Numbered from the stretch's first letter, positions 1 to 7,988 are shown. The stretch is 24,738 bases of DNA from Holophagaceae bacterium UBA1801 (GCA_002319925.1 DCFP01000194.1:17565-42302), one strand, 5' to 3'. The notes: a model not told the origin generated them from the sequence alone. Program-made: numbers and translations.

Positions 1-358
1 CGCGGTGCGTGGCCAGGTCGAAGGCCACGGAGAGGCCCTTCTGCCCAGCCGCCAGGTTGCGCCGGTAGAAGGCATTGGAAGCCTCCGCCGTGGAGAAGCC
101 CGCGTACTGCCGCACCGTCCAGGGACGGATGACATACATGGAGGCGTAGGGTCCGCGCAGGAAGGGCGGGATGCCCGCCAGGTACGGCAGGTGCTCCGTC
201 TTCGCCATGTCCTCGGTGCTGTAAAGAGGCTTGACCTTGATCTGCTCGTTGGTCATCCACTCCAGGGATTTGGTATCGCCCGCCTTGGCCTTCCACGTTG
301 AGAGGCCCTGGCCCTTGGCGGTGGTCATTTCGACTTTGGAGAAATCAGGAACGGCCAT
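1..358 (-). CDS. mutB: Methylmalonyl-CoA mutase large (catalytic) subunit, N-terminal fragment
   Basis: Only the first 119 codons are in the window; the gene continues past the left edge. The protein starts MAVPDFSKVEMTT and contains YLAGIPPFLRGPYASMY, WTVRQYAGFSTA and GLSVAFDLATHR. These are the hallmark N-terminal stretches of the catalytic subunit of adenosylcobalamin-dependent methylmalonyl-CoA mutase, which interconverts (R)-methylmalonyl-CoA and succinyl-CoA in propionate metabolism. The ATG shares one base with the TGA of the upstream mutA gene (TGATG), so translation is probably coupled and the two subunits made in balance. The B12-binding domain lies outside the window, so cofactor ligation cannot be checked. 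Close relatives such as isobutyryl-CoA mutase are less likely because of the adjacent mutA-type partner. Confidence 0.95.
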   Translation of the reverse strand, partial: MAVPDFSKVEMTTAKGQGLSTWKAKAGDTKSLEWMTNEQIKVKPLYSTEDMAKTEHLPYLAGIPPFLRGPYASMYVIRPWTVRQYAGFSTAEASNAFYRRNLAAGQKGLSVAFDLATHR

Positions 359-2424
359 CAGCACACCCCCAGGTTCTTGGCCAGGCCGCTCAGCACGGCG
401 TGGACATCGCTTCGGACATGGATGAAGTCGTCGACCCCGGCGGCCTTGAAGGCGTCGGCGTGATCCTTCAGCATCCCGGCCACCAGCACGGTTTTCACAC
501 CACCGGCCTTGAGGGCCTTGGCGAGCACAGGCACGGCTTCCACATAGGTGTCATCGAGGCCCACAGCCACCACCACGGACGCGCCACTCTCGAGAGCCGT
601 CTTGGCGGCCTCCTCGGGGGTCTTGAACCAGGCCTGGTCGGCGACTTCGAAACCGCTCACCTGGAAGAAGCCACGAGTGAAGTCCAGGCGCGGCATGTAG
701 GCGCCCACGGGACCGAGGTTGGCGAGAAAGACCTGGGGCCGCTTCTTCGCGGCCAGCACGGCCTTGCGCAGGGTCTCGAAGGGCTCCACCAGGCGGTGCA
801 TCTTCAGGGCTTCGACCTTGATGCTCTCACCACGGGTCATCATCTCGCTCAGCGTGGCGTTGGGGGCAGCTTCCACCAGGGCGGCGAAGCCGGTGCCCTT
901 CACCGCACCCTTCCGAGCCGCGGCTGCTTTGGGGCCGAGGACCTTCTTCAGAGTTGCGTGATCCACGGACTTGACTTCGGGCATGGCCTCGAGGGCGTTC
1001 GGATACTGGTTGGTACCCACCACCACGTCCGTGCGCTGCACCAGCGCCTTGCGGCGAGCGGCGGCCACCTCGGCGATCTTCGCCTGCGGGAAGCCCGCTT
1101 CCAGCGCGGCTTTCAGGCCACCCATGGCTTCCACTTCCTGGAAGAGCTTCCAGGCGGCGACGCAGAGCTGGTGCGTGAGGGTTTCCACGGCCCAGCTGCC
1201 ACCGGCGAGATCCACCACCTGATCCAGGCGGGCTTCCTCACGGAGCATGATCTGAGTATTGCGGGCGATGCGGCGGCCCAGGTCGCTGGGCACGCTGCTC
1301 AACGTGGCGTCCCAGGGAGCGACATGAATGCTGTCGGCACCGCCCACCACGGCCGCGAAGGCCTCGGTGGTTCCACGCAGGATGTTCACGTGGGGATCGA
1401 ACTGGGTCTTGTTGAAGAGGCCACTGCGGGCGTGGAGGTGGATCTTGGCCGCCTCGTCGCTGCCACCGCAGGCGCGGACCACCTGGGCCCACAGTACGCG
1501 CATGGCGCGGAGCTTGGCGATCTCCATGAAGAAGTTGCCGCCCACGCTGAGGCGGATGAGCATGCGGCTCGCGGCGTCGTTGATGCTCACGCCCCGGGCT
1601 TCCAGGGCTCGCAGGGTGGCCACGGCGCTGGCCATGGTGAAGGCCAGATCCTGCACGGCGTTGGCGCCGGACTCGTGGTAGGGACGACCGCAGGCAACGA
1701 GGGTCAGGGATTTCGGCGCATTGGCCACGGCCCACTTGGTGAGGTCGGCCAACTGATCGTAGGCCTGATCCACCGTCATGGGCAGCTTGCCCTTGGAGGC
1801 CAGGGCGCCCAGGGGATCGAAGCCAAACCCAATCTGAACCTTGGCCAGATCGGCCTTCTTGGCCTTCAAAGCAGCCACCAGCAAAGCTGCGGCGGGAACC
1901 GCACCGGCGGAAGCCGCGAGCTGAACGGGTACGTTCGCGTCCACTCCCTCCAAGGCCTGGACCATATCGGCATAGGTGCTGATGGAGACGCCACCCTTGC
2001 CAACATGCTCGGTCTGATCCGCATCCAGACCATTACGGCCTGCTTCGTCCAGCACGAGGTTGATGGCGTTCTGGCCGCGCTCCAGATCGGCGCGCAGGGC
2101 CTCGTTGAAGGCCTTGGCGTCGGGGAAGGGCAGCTCCTGGGCCACGAGCCAGCCGGCGATGCGCTTGCCCAGGGGCTCGGTACCCCGCAGGTAGGGCCAT
2201 TCGCCCGGCAGCGAATCCTGGAAGGGCAGACCCCTCACATCCTCCGCCGTGTAGATGGGCTGGAGGGTGATGCCCTCGTAGGTGGCGGCCAGCATCTTCT
2301 TCTCGAAGGGCGCGCCCTTCAGGAGCCGGATCACCTCTTCCCGCCACTGCTCCATGGTCGGGGCCGGGAACTCGGAGAGCAGGCGCTCCTCCGTCCCGGG
2401 GGTTGCGGTCGTCGCATTGGTCAT
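358..2424 (-). CDS. mutA: Methylmalonyl-CoA mutase small (non-catalytic) subunit
   Basis: This 688-residue protein has the mutase TIM-barrel fold followed by a C-terminal B12-domain-like fold, the usual architecture of MutA. Recognisable stretches include MEQWREEVIRLLKG near the N terminus, GGNFFMEIAKLRAMRVLW and AGGSWAVETLTHQL in the barrel. In the C-terminal domain (from about VFLANLGPVGAYMP) the cobalamin-ligating DxHxxG motif is absent, as expected for the structural subunit that dimerises with MutB. I chose the ATG at 2424 because GGGAGG lies 6 bases upstream of it; the ATG two codons earlier abuts the Shine-Dalgarno and the open frame extends further without support. The gene overlaps mutB by one base. 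A small frame-broken reading frame lies just upstream on the same strand. Confidence 0.95.
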   Translation of the reverse strand: MTNATTATPGTEERLLSEFPAPTMEQWREEVIRLLKGAPFEKKMLAATYEGITLQPIYTAEDVRGLPFQDSLPGEWPYLRGTEPLGKRIAGWLVAQELPFPDAKAFNEALRADLERGQNAINLVLDEAGRNGLDADQTEHVGKGGVSISTYADMVQALEGVDANVPVQLAASAGAVPAAALLVAALKAKKADLAKVQIGFGFDPLGALASKGKLPMTVDQAYDQLADLTKWAVANAPKSLTLVACGRPYHESGANAVQDLAFTMASAVATLRALEARGVSINDAASRMLIRLSVGGNFFMEIAKLRAMRVLWAQVVRACGGSDEAAKIHLHARSGLFNKTQFDPHVNILRGTTEAFAAVVGGADSIHVAPWDATLSSVPSDLGRRIARNTQIMLREEARLDQVVDLAGGSWAVETLTHQLCVAAWKLFQEVEAMGGLKAALEAGFPQAKIAEVAAARRKALVQRTDVVVGTNQYPNALEAMPEVKSVDHATLKKVLGPKAAAARKGAVKGTGFAALVEAAPNATLSEMMTRGESIKVEALKMHRLVEPFETLRKAVLAAKKRPQVFLANLGPVGAYMPRLDFTRGFFQVSGFEVADQAWFKTPEEAAKTALESGASVVVAVGLDDTYVEAVPVLAKALKAGGVKTVLVAGMLKDHADAFKAAGVDDFIHVRSDVHAVLSGLAKNLGVC

Positions 2425-2830
2425 GCACATCCTCCCAGCATCTATGAAAGAGTTACGATTAGCACGTCGCCCTTTGTTCACAAGGGTATCAGGTGGGCCG
2501 CCTTCATCGCAGCCTCAAAATGAAAAAAATCCTTCCAAGCCATTGATGAACTCAAACCTCAAATTCCCCGTGGCTTCAGGAAAAATGCCGAGGGACATGA
2601 AGGCCTCAGCGAGTGTTCCAAACCGAAAAAATCGAACTGGGTCTGATCGCTCGTGATCGAGAGGCCATTTTCATCGCTCGCTGGGGCCACCAAAGCAGTT
2701 TTTTTCATGCGAACTCCTAATCATCCATGGCCTCTTCAGGTCGACGATACATTCACACGGAAAGCGCTGGCATGGACCCATGGGCACAGCTGAGCGGCCT
2801 TGCGCGATCATGGGAGTGGAGGAGTCTCCC
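2425..2830. other. Divergent intergenic region between mutA and ltaE
   Basis: About 400 bases separate the mutA and ltaE starts. The region is visibly more AT-rich than the neighbouring genes. Apart from the small interrupted reading frame at 2515-2708 I see no further gene, no tRNA and no convincing sigma-70 promoter pair. The ltaE ribosome-binding site GGAGGAG is at 2818-2824. Confidence 0.6.
2515..2708 (-). pseudogene. Small frame-interrupted gene, possible -1 frameshift product
   Basis: An ATG at 2708 is preceded by AGGAG with a 5-base spacer and opens a frame starting MKKTALVAPASDENGLSI. In this frame the protein ends after 49 residues at 2559. A -1 shift at the heptamer T-TTT-TTC (2631-2625; codons 26-28, Asp-Phe-Phe) instead gives a more protein-like continuation containing GTLAEAFMSLGIFPEATG, ending at 2515 for 64 residues in all. 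Either the gene has lost one T in a homopolymer, or the shift is programmed. A 7-pair stem (GCTGAGG with CCTCGGC, one G-T) begins about 14 bases after the tract, further than typical frameshift stimulators. I do not recognise the family. It lies 90 bases upstream of mutA on the same strand. Confidence 0.45.
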
Positions 2831-3874
2831 ATGCCCGACCGCGTCATCGATCTCCGCAGCGACACCGTAACCCGGCCCACACCGGGGATGCTGGCCGCCA
2901 TGATGGCGGCGAAGGTGGGCGACGATGTGTGGGGCGACGATCCCACGGTGCTGGCGCTGCAGGCCGCAGTGGCAGAGCGCGCTGGCAAGGAGGCGGGGCT
3001 CTTCTTCCCCTCGGGCACTCAAAGCAACCTGGCGGCGCTCATGGCCCACTGCGAGCGGGGCGACGAATACATCGTTGGCCAGCAGGCCCACACCTACCGC
3101 TACGAGGGCGGCGGCGCGGCCATCCTGGGCTCCATCGTGCCCCAGCCCATCGAGAATGCCGCCGATGGTTCGCTGCCGCTGGAGCAGGTGGCGGCGGCCA
3201 TCAAGCCCTTCGGAACTGGCCTTGGCGTCCACTTCGCGCACACACGGCTGCTGGCGCTGGAGAACACCTACCATGGCCAGGTGGTGCCAGCTTCGTACAT
3301 CCGGGAGGCCACGACCTTCGCCCACGGCAAGGGCCTCACCACGCACCTCGACGGGGCGCGGGTCTGCAACGCCGCCGTGGCCCAGGGCATCACCCTGGCG
3401 GAAGCCTGCGCGAGCTTCGACACCGTCTCCATTTGCTTCTCCAAGGGTCTGGGCGCTCCCGTGGGTTCGGTGCTGGTGGGCTCGAAATCGCTCATCGAGC
3501 GCGCTCACCGCTGGCGCAAAGTATTGGGCGGCGGCATGCGCCAGTCGGGCTTCCTGGCCGCCGCCTGCCTCTACGCCCTGGAGCACCATGTGGAGCGGCT
3601 CGCCGAGGATCACCGCAATGCGGAATATCTCGCCAAACGGTTGACGGAGATCCCCGAGGTCACGATGCAGAGCCAGGCTACCAATATGGTCTTCGCCCGC
3701 TTCCCCGAGGCCGACGCCCATCCCCTGGAGACCTACCTGGCACAGCGCGGCATCCTCTCCGAGGTGCTTTACGAATCCCGCTTCGTCACGCACCTGGATA
3801 TCGGCAAGCCAGACATTGACGTCTTCATCGATGCTGTGAGGAGCTATTTCGCAGAGAAGGGGAAACGCCCCTGA
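2831..3874 (+). CDS. ltaE: Low-specificity L-threonine aldolase
   Basis: This 347-residue protein is a fold-type I PLP enzyme that cleaves L-threonine and L-allo-threonine to glycine and acetaldehyde. It begins with the family signature VIDLRSDTVTRPTPGM and continues with VGDDVWGDDPTV, FFPSGTQSNLAALM, QQAHTYRYEGGG, ENTYHGQVVP and HLDGARVCNAA. The PLP-binding lysine is K205 in SICFSKGLGAPVGS. Length matches the family (about 330-350). The start at 2831 is chosen because GGAGGAG lies 6 bases upstream and the protein then begins exactly where the family does; the open frame continues to 2780 without a good ribosome-binding site. It stands alone on the plus strand, divergent from mutAB. Serine hydroxymethyltransferase is excluded by sequence. 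Confidence 0.95.
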   Translation: MPDRVIDLRSDTVTRPTPGMLAAMMAAKVGDDVWGDDPTVLALQAAVAERAGKEAGLFFPSGTQSNLAALMAHCERGDEYIVGQQAHTYRYEGGGAAILGSIVPQPIENAADGSLPLEQVAAAIKPFGTGLGVHFAHTRLLALENTYHGQVVPASYIREATTFAHGKGLTTHLDGARVCNAAVAQGITLAEACASFDTVSICFSKGLGAPVGSVLVGSKSLIERAHRWRKVLGGGMRQSGFLAAACLYALEHHVERLAEDHRNAEYLAKRLTEIPEVTMQSQATNMVFARFPEADAHPLETYLAQRGILSEVLYESRFVTHLDIGKPDIDVFIDAVRSYFAEKGKRP

Positions 3875-3960
3875 TTTGCCCACAAGAAATCCCATATGCT
3901 CGCAGCAAAGCCGCGACTGACGCGCCTTTGGCCGCAGGGATCGCATAAGCCTTCACTCCA

Positions 3961-4024
3961 GGAGATAATGACGGAAGACCATTTGGTCATTCTCCTGACC
4001 TAAGTTTTTCTCCTCGAGTCGTGC
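3961..4024 (+). promoter_or_regulatory. Structured rpe leader with an in-frame 11-codon open frame
   Basis: GGAGATAATGAC (3961-3972) can pair with GTCATTCTCC (3986-3995), giving a 10-pair stem with a 2-base bulge. The left arm contains GGAG and an ATG at 3968 that opens an 11-residue frame (MTEDHLVILLT) ending in TAA at 4001-4003. This frame is in register with rpe, whose own ATG at 4025 has no visible Shine-Dalgarno. A short T-run follows at 4005-4009, ten bases after the stem, so it could be a weak ltaE terminator. It could instead be a leader controlling rpe. I cannot separate these from sequence alone. Confidence 0.35.
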
Positions 4025-4705
4025 ATGCTCCTTCGCCCCGATGAACCCATTCTGGCTCCTTCCCTGCTCGCAGCTGATTTCACACGCCTTGCCGACGCGC
4101 TGACGCTGCTGAAGAAGGCAGGAAACTGCGTCGTCCACGTGGATGTGATGGACGGCCGCTTCGTCCCCAACATCACCATCGGCCTGCCCGTGGTGGCGTC
4201 CCTGCGAAAGGAGACGCAACTGCCCCTGGATTGCCACCTGATGATTGTGGAGCCGCTGCGCTACGCGACGGAGTTCGTGGCACAGGGAGCCGACTGGGTT
4301 TCCGTGCACCAGGAAGCGGACCCGCACCTGCACCGTACCCTCGCTGCCATCCGCGCGGCTGGCGCGAGGGCGGGTGTCGTGCTCAATCCCGGCACGCCCG
4401 TGGAAACGCTCACGGATCTGGTCGGCGAGTTCGACTTCGCCCTGCTCATGAGCGTGAACCCAGGCTTCGGCGGGCAGGGATTCATCTCGCGGGTCTTCGA
4501 CAAAATCCAGCGTCTGGATGCCTTGCGCACCGAGCGCAACGCTCCGTTCATGATCGAGGTGGATGGCGGCGTCACAGCCGAAAATGCCGAGGAATTGGTG
4601 AGGGCTGGCGCGGATGTGCTGGTCGCAGGGAACGCGGTTTTCAAGGCGCCCAATCCCCTGCGCGCCATCCAGAACCTTCAGGCGGCCATGCGACGAGGAC
4701 GCTAG
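4025..4705 (+). CDS. rpe: Ribulose-phosphate 3-epimerase
   Basis: This 226-residue TIM-barrel enzyme interconverts D-ribulose 5-phosphate and D-xylulose 5-phosphate in the pentose phosphate pathway. Family signatures appear in order: LAPSLLAADF, HVDVMDGRFVPNITIG (metal-binding His and catalytic Asp), DCHLMIVEP, LMSVNPGFGGQGFI, EVDGGVTAENA and ADVLVAGNAVF (phosphate-binding end). Length is normal. ATG 4025 is the only usual start codon between the in-frame TAA at 4001 and the conserved N terminus. No Shine-Dalgarno precedes it, so initiation may be leaderless or depend on the leader structure. Its stop codon overlaps that of the convergent M28-like gene by four bases (shared CTAG), leaving no room for an intergenic terminator. 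Confidence 0.95.
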   Translation: MLLRPDEPILAPSLLAADFTRLADALTLLKKAGNCVVHVDVMDGRFVPNITIGLPVVASLRKETQLPLDCHLMIVEPLRYATEFVAQGADWVSVHQEADPHLHRTLAAIRAAGARAGVVLNPGTPVETLTDLVGEFDFALLMSVNPGFGGQGFISRVFDKIQRLDALRTERNAPFMIEVDGGVTAENAEELVRAGADVLVAGNAVFKAPNPLRAIQNLQAAMRRGR

Positions 4706-6513
4706 TTCTCAGGGCGTCCCCGTTCCTCCGCCAGCCCCTGATTGGACCGCTTGAGGAACTCATTGTACGGATCCGGGGCGTGCGGCTTGCGTGCCTCCAT
4801 GAACCGTAGGACCCAGCGAGCGATGAAAAGGGTGCAGGCTCCGACGAACAGTGCCTGGAGGAAAATGAAAAGCCACTCCAGGGGCGTGGGCGTCGTTTCG
4901 ATGGCATCGATATCCACGAACTTCAGCAGACCATCCGCCAGCGCTCCCGGACGCTCGACGTGTTCCATCGATGTGGGCAAGGCGAGCGTCAGCGCTGGGT
5001 TCTGGTTCTTCGTGAAAGTCGTGTGATCGTCACCGGCTGTCTGGAAATTCGTCCGGAGCGGGATATGGGACTTGTCCAACAAGCGTGACAAATCCTGCGC
5101 CAGCTGCTCACCCGGCATCACGAAGAAGGGCTGGTCGGAACCCAACCGGAGCTCGGTGATGCCTCCGTTCCCCGCCACGAGATTCACGACATGCCGGCCC
5201 ATTGCGAAGCGGCTGGTGGCCTTGTCCGCCTCCAGGATGTAGGTGGTCAGGGCGCCGTTCATCGCTTCGTAATTCTCGCTGAATGTGGCTTTGCTCTGCT
5301 TTCGGAATGGCTCTTCCGAAGCTAGATAGGCCATGGATCCCAAACGGCCCGCATGAGTCCCGTTAAAGGCGGCGAAAACAATAGTGTGTTTCGGATGCAG
5401 ATGTGCGTTGGTCATGACCTCGGCCAGTGCCAGGAACCATGACAAGGTGGAATCCTGAGTAGGCGGCTTGCCCGTTTGGACGACCGGCGTGTCCAAGGCC
5501 GTGGAAATGACCAGTTCGCTGTCCTTTCCCACCTCGCTCCCGGGAATGCACCCGATGACGGCTCTCGGGTAGAGGTAGTCGAATTTGGCATCCCATGCCA
5601 AGCGGAGCTTTGCCCCAAGCTTGCCCCGCGCAAGGATCTCGTCCATGACCGCAGGCGTAACGATGTATCTCAGAAAGGTGTTTCCCTTGAGGAGCTGGCT
5701 GCCCTTCTCATCCGAGTAGTCGGTCTTTGGTGCGGCGGATGGATCCCCCTCGATCAGTAACGCTTTCGTGCCCCACTGCGCAAAAAGCCATTCGTCAAAT
5801 GGCCGGTAGTCGGAGTTGCGGACACAGAAAATGGAATCGTTTGTGCCGGTCAGATCATAGGCTGCCTTGATCCCTTGATAGGCCCCCAGCACGTTCCCGC
5901 CCCAGCCATGGCCCGCTGCTGTTTCCAGGAAATCCCGTCCTCGTTCGTAGTTCCGGATGACCGATCCATTCGCGGAGAGGAGCTGCAGCATTGGAGCCGA
6001 TTTCAGTTTCGGAACCAGGGCGCGGGCATCCAGAAAATACCCTTCCTTGCCCGCTCCGGACTTCGGCCGGTAGTGCTTGAGCCCGAATTCCTGGAACTTG
6101 GACGCGACGAACTCCGCCACAGCGTCATTGCTTTTGGACGCTAGCGGCCGAGATACCCAGTTGTTCTCTGACAAAACGGTTTCGTAGCGCTGTACTTCCG
6201 ATGCGAATTCCGATGTCTCCTGTCTGCCAAGTCCCGCGGAGCATTTGAAAAGCCCTGAAAGACAGAGCAGAGGCAGTCCGCCCGCAAGAACCGCATAAAA
6301 GATGGGACTCCGTACGAAGGCCGTTCTGCTTTCACGGCTCAGGCGAGGATCCGTGTCATCAGGCAGAGCGATCTCGAACCGCGCGGCGCCCGCCGCCTCG
6401 GCAATCTCCCGGAACCGCCTGCGCCGCGCCGAGATCTTCGGAGGAAGATCTCGGCGATCAAGGCTCCAAGCAAGGCCGTCGCGGCAATCACGCAGAGCAA
6501 AGTGAGCAGCCAC
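4702..6513 (-). CDS. Membrane-anchored M28-like protein lacking metal ligands (probable pseudoprotease)
   Basis: This 603-residue protein is a paralogue of the gene immediately upstream. A basic N-terminal tail of about 65 residues precedes a membrane segment (residues 69-90), then a large domain aligned to the M28 domain, then a C-terminal membrane helix (about 545-570, beginning PLEWLFIFLQALF) matching PLEWLLTLL of the partner. The active-site line VISCHLDHL of the partner reads VISTALDTP here (His to Ala339). NAEEEYLGG reads NGTHAGRLG (both Glu lost), while D354 is kept. It is therefore unlikely to bind two zincs. The start is GTG 6513 with AGGAGG eight bases upstream, lying inside the upstream gene and giving a 175-base overlap. 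No ATG, GTG or TTG occurs later before the first membrane segment. Function unknown. Confidence 0.8.
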   Translation of the reverse strand: MAAHFALRDCRDGLAWSLDRRDLPPKISARRRRFREIAEAAGAARFEIALPDDTDPRLSRESRTAFVRSPIFYAVLAGGLPLLCLSGLFKCSAGLGRQETSEFASEVQRYETVLSENNWVSRPLASKSNDAVAEFVASKFQEFGLKHYRPKSGAGKEGYFLDARALVPKLKSAPMLQLLSANGSVIRNYERGRDFLETAAGHGWGGNVLGAYQGIKAAYDLTGTNDSIFCVRNSDYRPFDEWLFAQWGTKALLIEGDPSAAPKTDYSDEKGSQLLKGNTFLRYIVTPAVMDEILARGKLGAKLRLAWDAKFDYLYPRAVIGCIPGSEVGKDSELVISTALDTPVVQTGKPPTQDSTLSWFLALAEVMTNAHLHPKHTIVFAAFNGTHAGRLGSMAYLASEEPFRKQSKATFSENYEAMNGALTTYILEADKATSRFAMGRHVVNLVAGNGGITELRLGSDQPFFVMPGEQLAQDLSRLLDKSHIPLRTNFQTAGDDHTTFTKNQNPALTLALPTSMEHVERPGALADGLLKFVDIDAIETTPTPLEWLFIFLQALFVGACTLFIARWVLRFMEARKPHAPDPYNEFLKRSNQGLAEERGRPEN

Positions 6514-7916
6514 TCCAAGGGCCTCCTGAAGGCCGATTCAGCGAGATACCCCAGGGCCAAGCGACCAACCTCGGCAAGCCTATTCTTGTCGATGGTCGTG
6601 ATGGTGTCGTGGACCGTGTGGTAGTCGCCTTCCGCGAAATGGATGAAGGTGATGGCGGGAATGAGACGGCAGGCGAAGGGAATGTGATCGGCACCATCTT
6701 TCGATTTGCGATCAATCTGGATGGAGAGACCCATTCGTTCTGCGACATCCTTAATTTTTTCTTCGGAATCAGCCACGATGGGATTCTGAAAGTCTTCGCG
6801 CGGCGACAGGATGGCGGAATCCAGCTTGAGCGGCACCGGGTCCTTCGATCCCACCATGTCGAAGTTGAGCACCTCCACCTTCTGAGGAACCAGCGGTGGC
6901 GCCACCACGAGGTGCCAGGAACCGCCGAGGTATTCCTCCTCCGCGTTGAAGGCCACGAACACGAATGCTTTGGCCAGCCTGGAACGGTTCGCCGAAATCG
7001 CCCGAGCCAGCGAGAGCATGACTCCGGTGCCGGATGCGTTGTCCAAAGCCCCCGGGAAGTAGCCACCGCCCACCTTGAGACCAAGGTGATCCAGATGGCA
7101 AGAAATGACCTCGACATCATCCACACGGCCATCCGCAGCCGGCAGGAACCCCGCGACATTGGCCGTCGGGACCCACTTCATGGTGAAGTCGCTCTTCATC
7201 CGGATGGTGCATCCGGATGCGATGAAACGCTCCAATTCCCCCATCACGAATCCTGTGACGGCGAATTTCACGAGCCCTGCCCGCGTATCCAGCACCTGGT
7301 AATCCGTGCTGACGCTCCGGACCACAACGCTCTTCTCCTCTGCCTTGAGAAGAAGCCCCTTGGCGCCGAGCTTGATTAGCGCTGACTCGTCCAGCTTGTC
7401 GTGATCGAGGTTGTCGTACAGGACGATGGATTCCATCGCATTGGGAAGCGGATACGGCGAATGGCAGATCACTCCCTTCCCGACTACTTCTCCAGGTCTG
7501 GAATAGCCCCGGAACGTCTCCCGGAAATCCGCATACTGGACGTAATGCTTGACGACGCGCCCTTCCTTGAGCACTTCGAGGGTAGGCACGGAGAGGAGTT
7601 CCGGTACATAGGCCTGAAAGGACTGGAAGTAGTCGCCGGTATTCGCGAAAGGTCGCAGCCCCATCTCCCGGAACTTGGCGGCAACAAAAGCCATGGCTTT
7701 CTGATTCCCGGGAGCGCCAGTCATGCGGCCTTCGAACTCTGGCCCAGTCAATGTCTGGATGGCCGAATAGGCCTCATCCGCATCGAATCTGGGTGGAGAG
7801 GGCTTTGGCCTGGCGGACAGCAGGATCAAGAGGGCCGACAACGCGATACCGGCCAAGGCCAAAGCCAGATTGCGGCTGAAGCGCAGTTTTGATTTTTCCA
7901 TTCGGGCATGGGTCAT
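6339..7916 (-). CDS. Membrane-anchored M28 family metallopeptidase
   Basis: This 525-residue protein has an N-terminal signal anchor (about residues 15-34), an M28 peptidase domain and a C-terminal membrane helix (about 467-492). All expected M28 di-zinc residues are visible: H274 and D276 in SCHLDHLG, bridging D292 in GALDNASGTG, the Glu pair in NAEEEYLGG (326-328), D353 in LNFDMVGSKD and H433 in DYHTVHDT. Family members are aminopeptidases or carboxypeptidases that trim N- or C-terminal residues; here the active domain would face outside the cytoplasm, held between two helices. The start could be ATG 7916 or ATG 7901; neither has a clear Shine-Dalgarno. It precedes and overlaps its inactive paralogue on the same strand. 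The Arg-rich tail after the last helix overlaps the paralogue's start and may be unconstrained. Confidence 0.92.
   Translation of the reverse strand: MTHARMEKSKLRFSRNLALALAGIALSALLILLSARPKPSPPRFDADEAYSAIQTLTGPEFEGRMTGAPGNQKAMAFVAAKFREMGLRPFANTGDYFQSFQAYVPELLSVPTLEVLKEGRVVKHYVQYADFRETFRGYSRPGEVVGKGVICHSPYPLPNAMESIVLYDNLDHDKLDESALIKLGAKGLLLKAEEKSVVVRSVSTDYQVLDTRAGLVKFAVTGFVMGELERFIASGCTIRMKSDFTMKWVPTANVAGFLPAADGRVDDVEVISCHLDHLGLKVGGGYFPGALDNASGTGVMLSLARAISANRSRLAKAFVFVAFNAEEEYLGGSWHLVVAPPLVPQKVEVLNFDMVGSKDPVPLKLDSAILSPREDFQNPIVADSEEKIKDVAERMGLSIQIDRKSKDGADHIPFACRLIPAITFIHFAEGDYHTVHDTITTIDKNRLAEVGRLALGYLAESAFRRPLEWLLTLLCVIAATALLGALIAEIFLRRSRRGAGGSGRLPRRRAPRGSRSLCLMTRILA
6427..6456. repeat. Perfect 13-bp inverted repeat in the M28/pseudo-M28 overlap
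   Basis: CGCCGAGATCTTC (6427-6439) is followed by a 4-base loop and its exact complement GAAGATCTCGGCG (6444-6456). It lies inside the region read in two frames, about 55 bases after the GTG of the downstream gene and 90 bases before the stop of the upstream one. No T-run follows, so it is not an intrinsic terminator. It could pause ribosomes or shape coupling between the two genes. Confidence 0.7.
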
Positions 7917-7963
7917 CGCGATTCGCGCCGGCAGGCCGGAACCGGATCGTTCCGTGCCGCTTG

Positions 7964-7988
7964 AGACTGTGGGTGGAATCCACAGTCT
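7964..7988. repeat. 9-bp perfect hairpin upstream of the M28 peptidase gene
   Basis: AGACTGTGG (7964-7972) and CCACAGTCT (7980-7988) are exact complements around a 7-base loop, 48 bases upstream of the ATG at 7916. There is no adjacent T-run on either strand. It may be an operator or a leader structure for the peptidase gene; the function is not shown by sequence. Confidence 0.45.

Noticed and set aside
2456..2483. Candidate mutA promoter (TTGTGA, 16 bases, TAATCG)
   Set aside because: The -10 box matches the consensus too poorly to report as a site.
298..2523. 741-codon open frame on the plus strand opposite mutA
   Set aside because: It mirrors mutA in antisense; composition is His/Gly-rich low-complexity as expected of a shadow in GC-rich DNA, and mutA is unmistakable.
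2753..3946. 397-codon minus-strand open frame opposite ltaE
   Set aside because: Shadow of ltaE with no family features.
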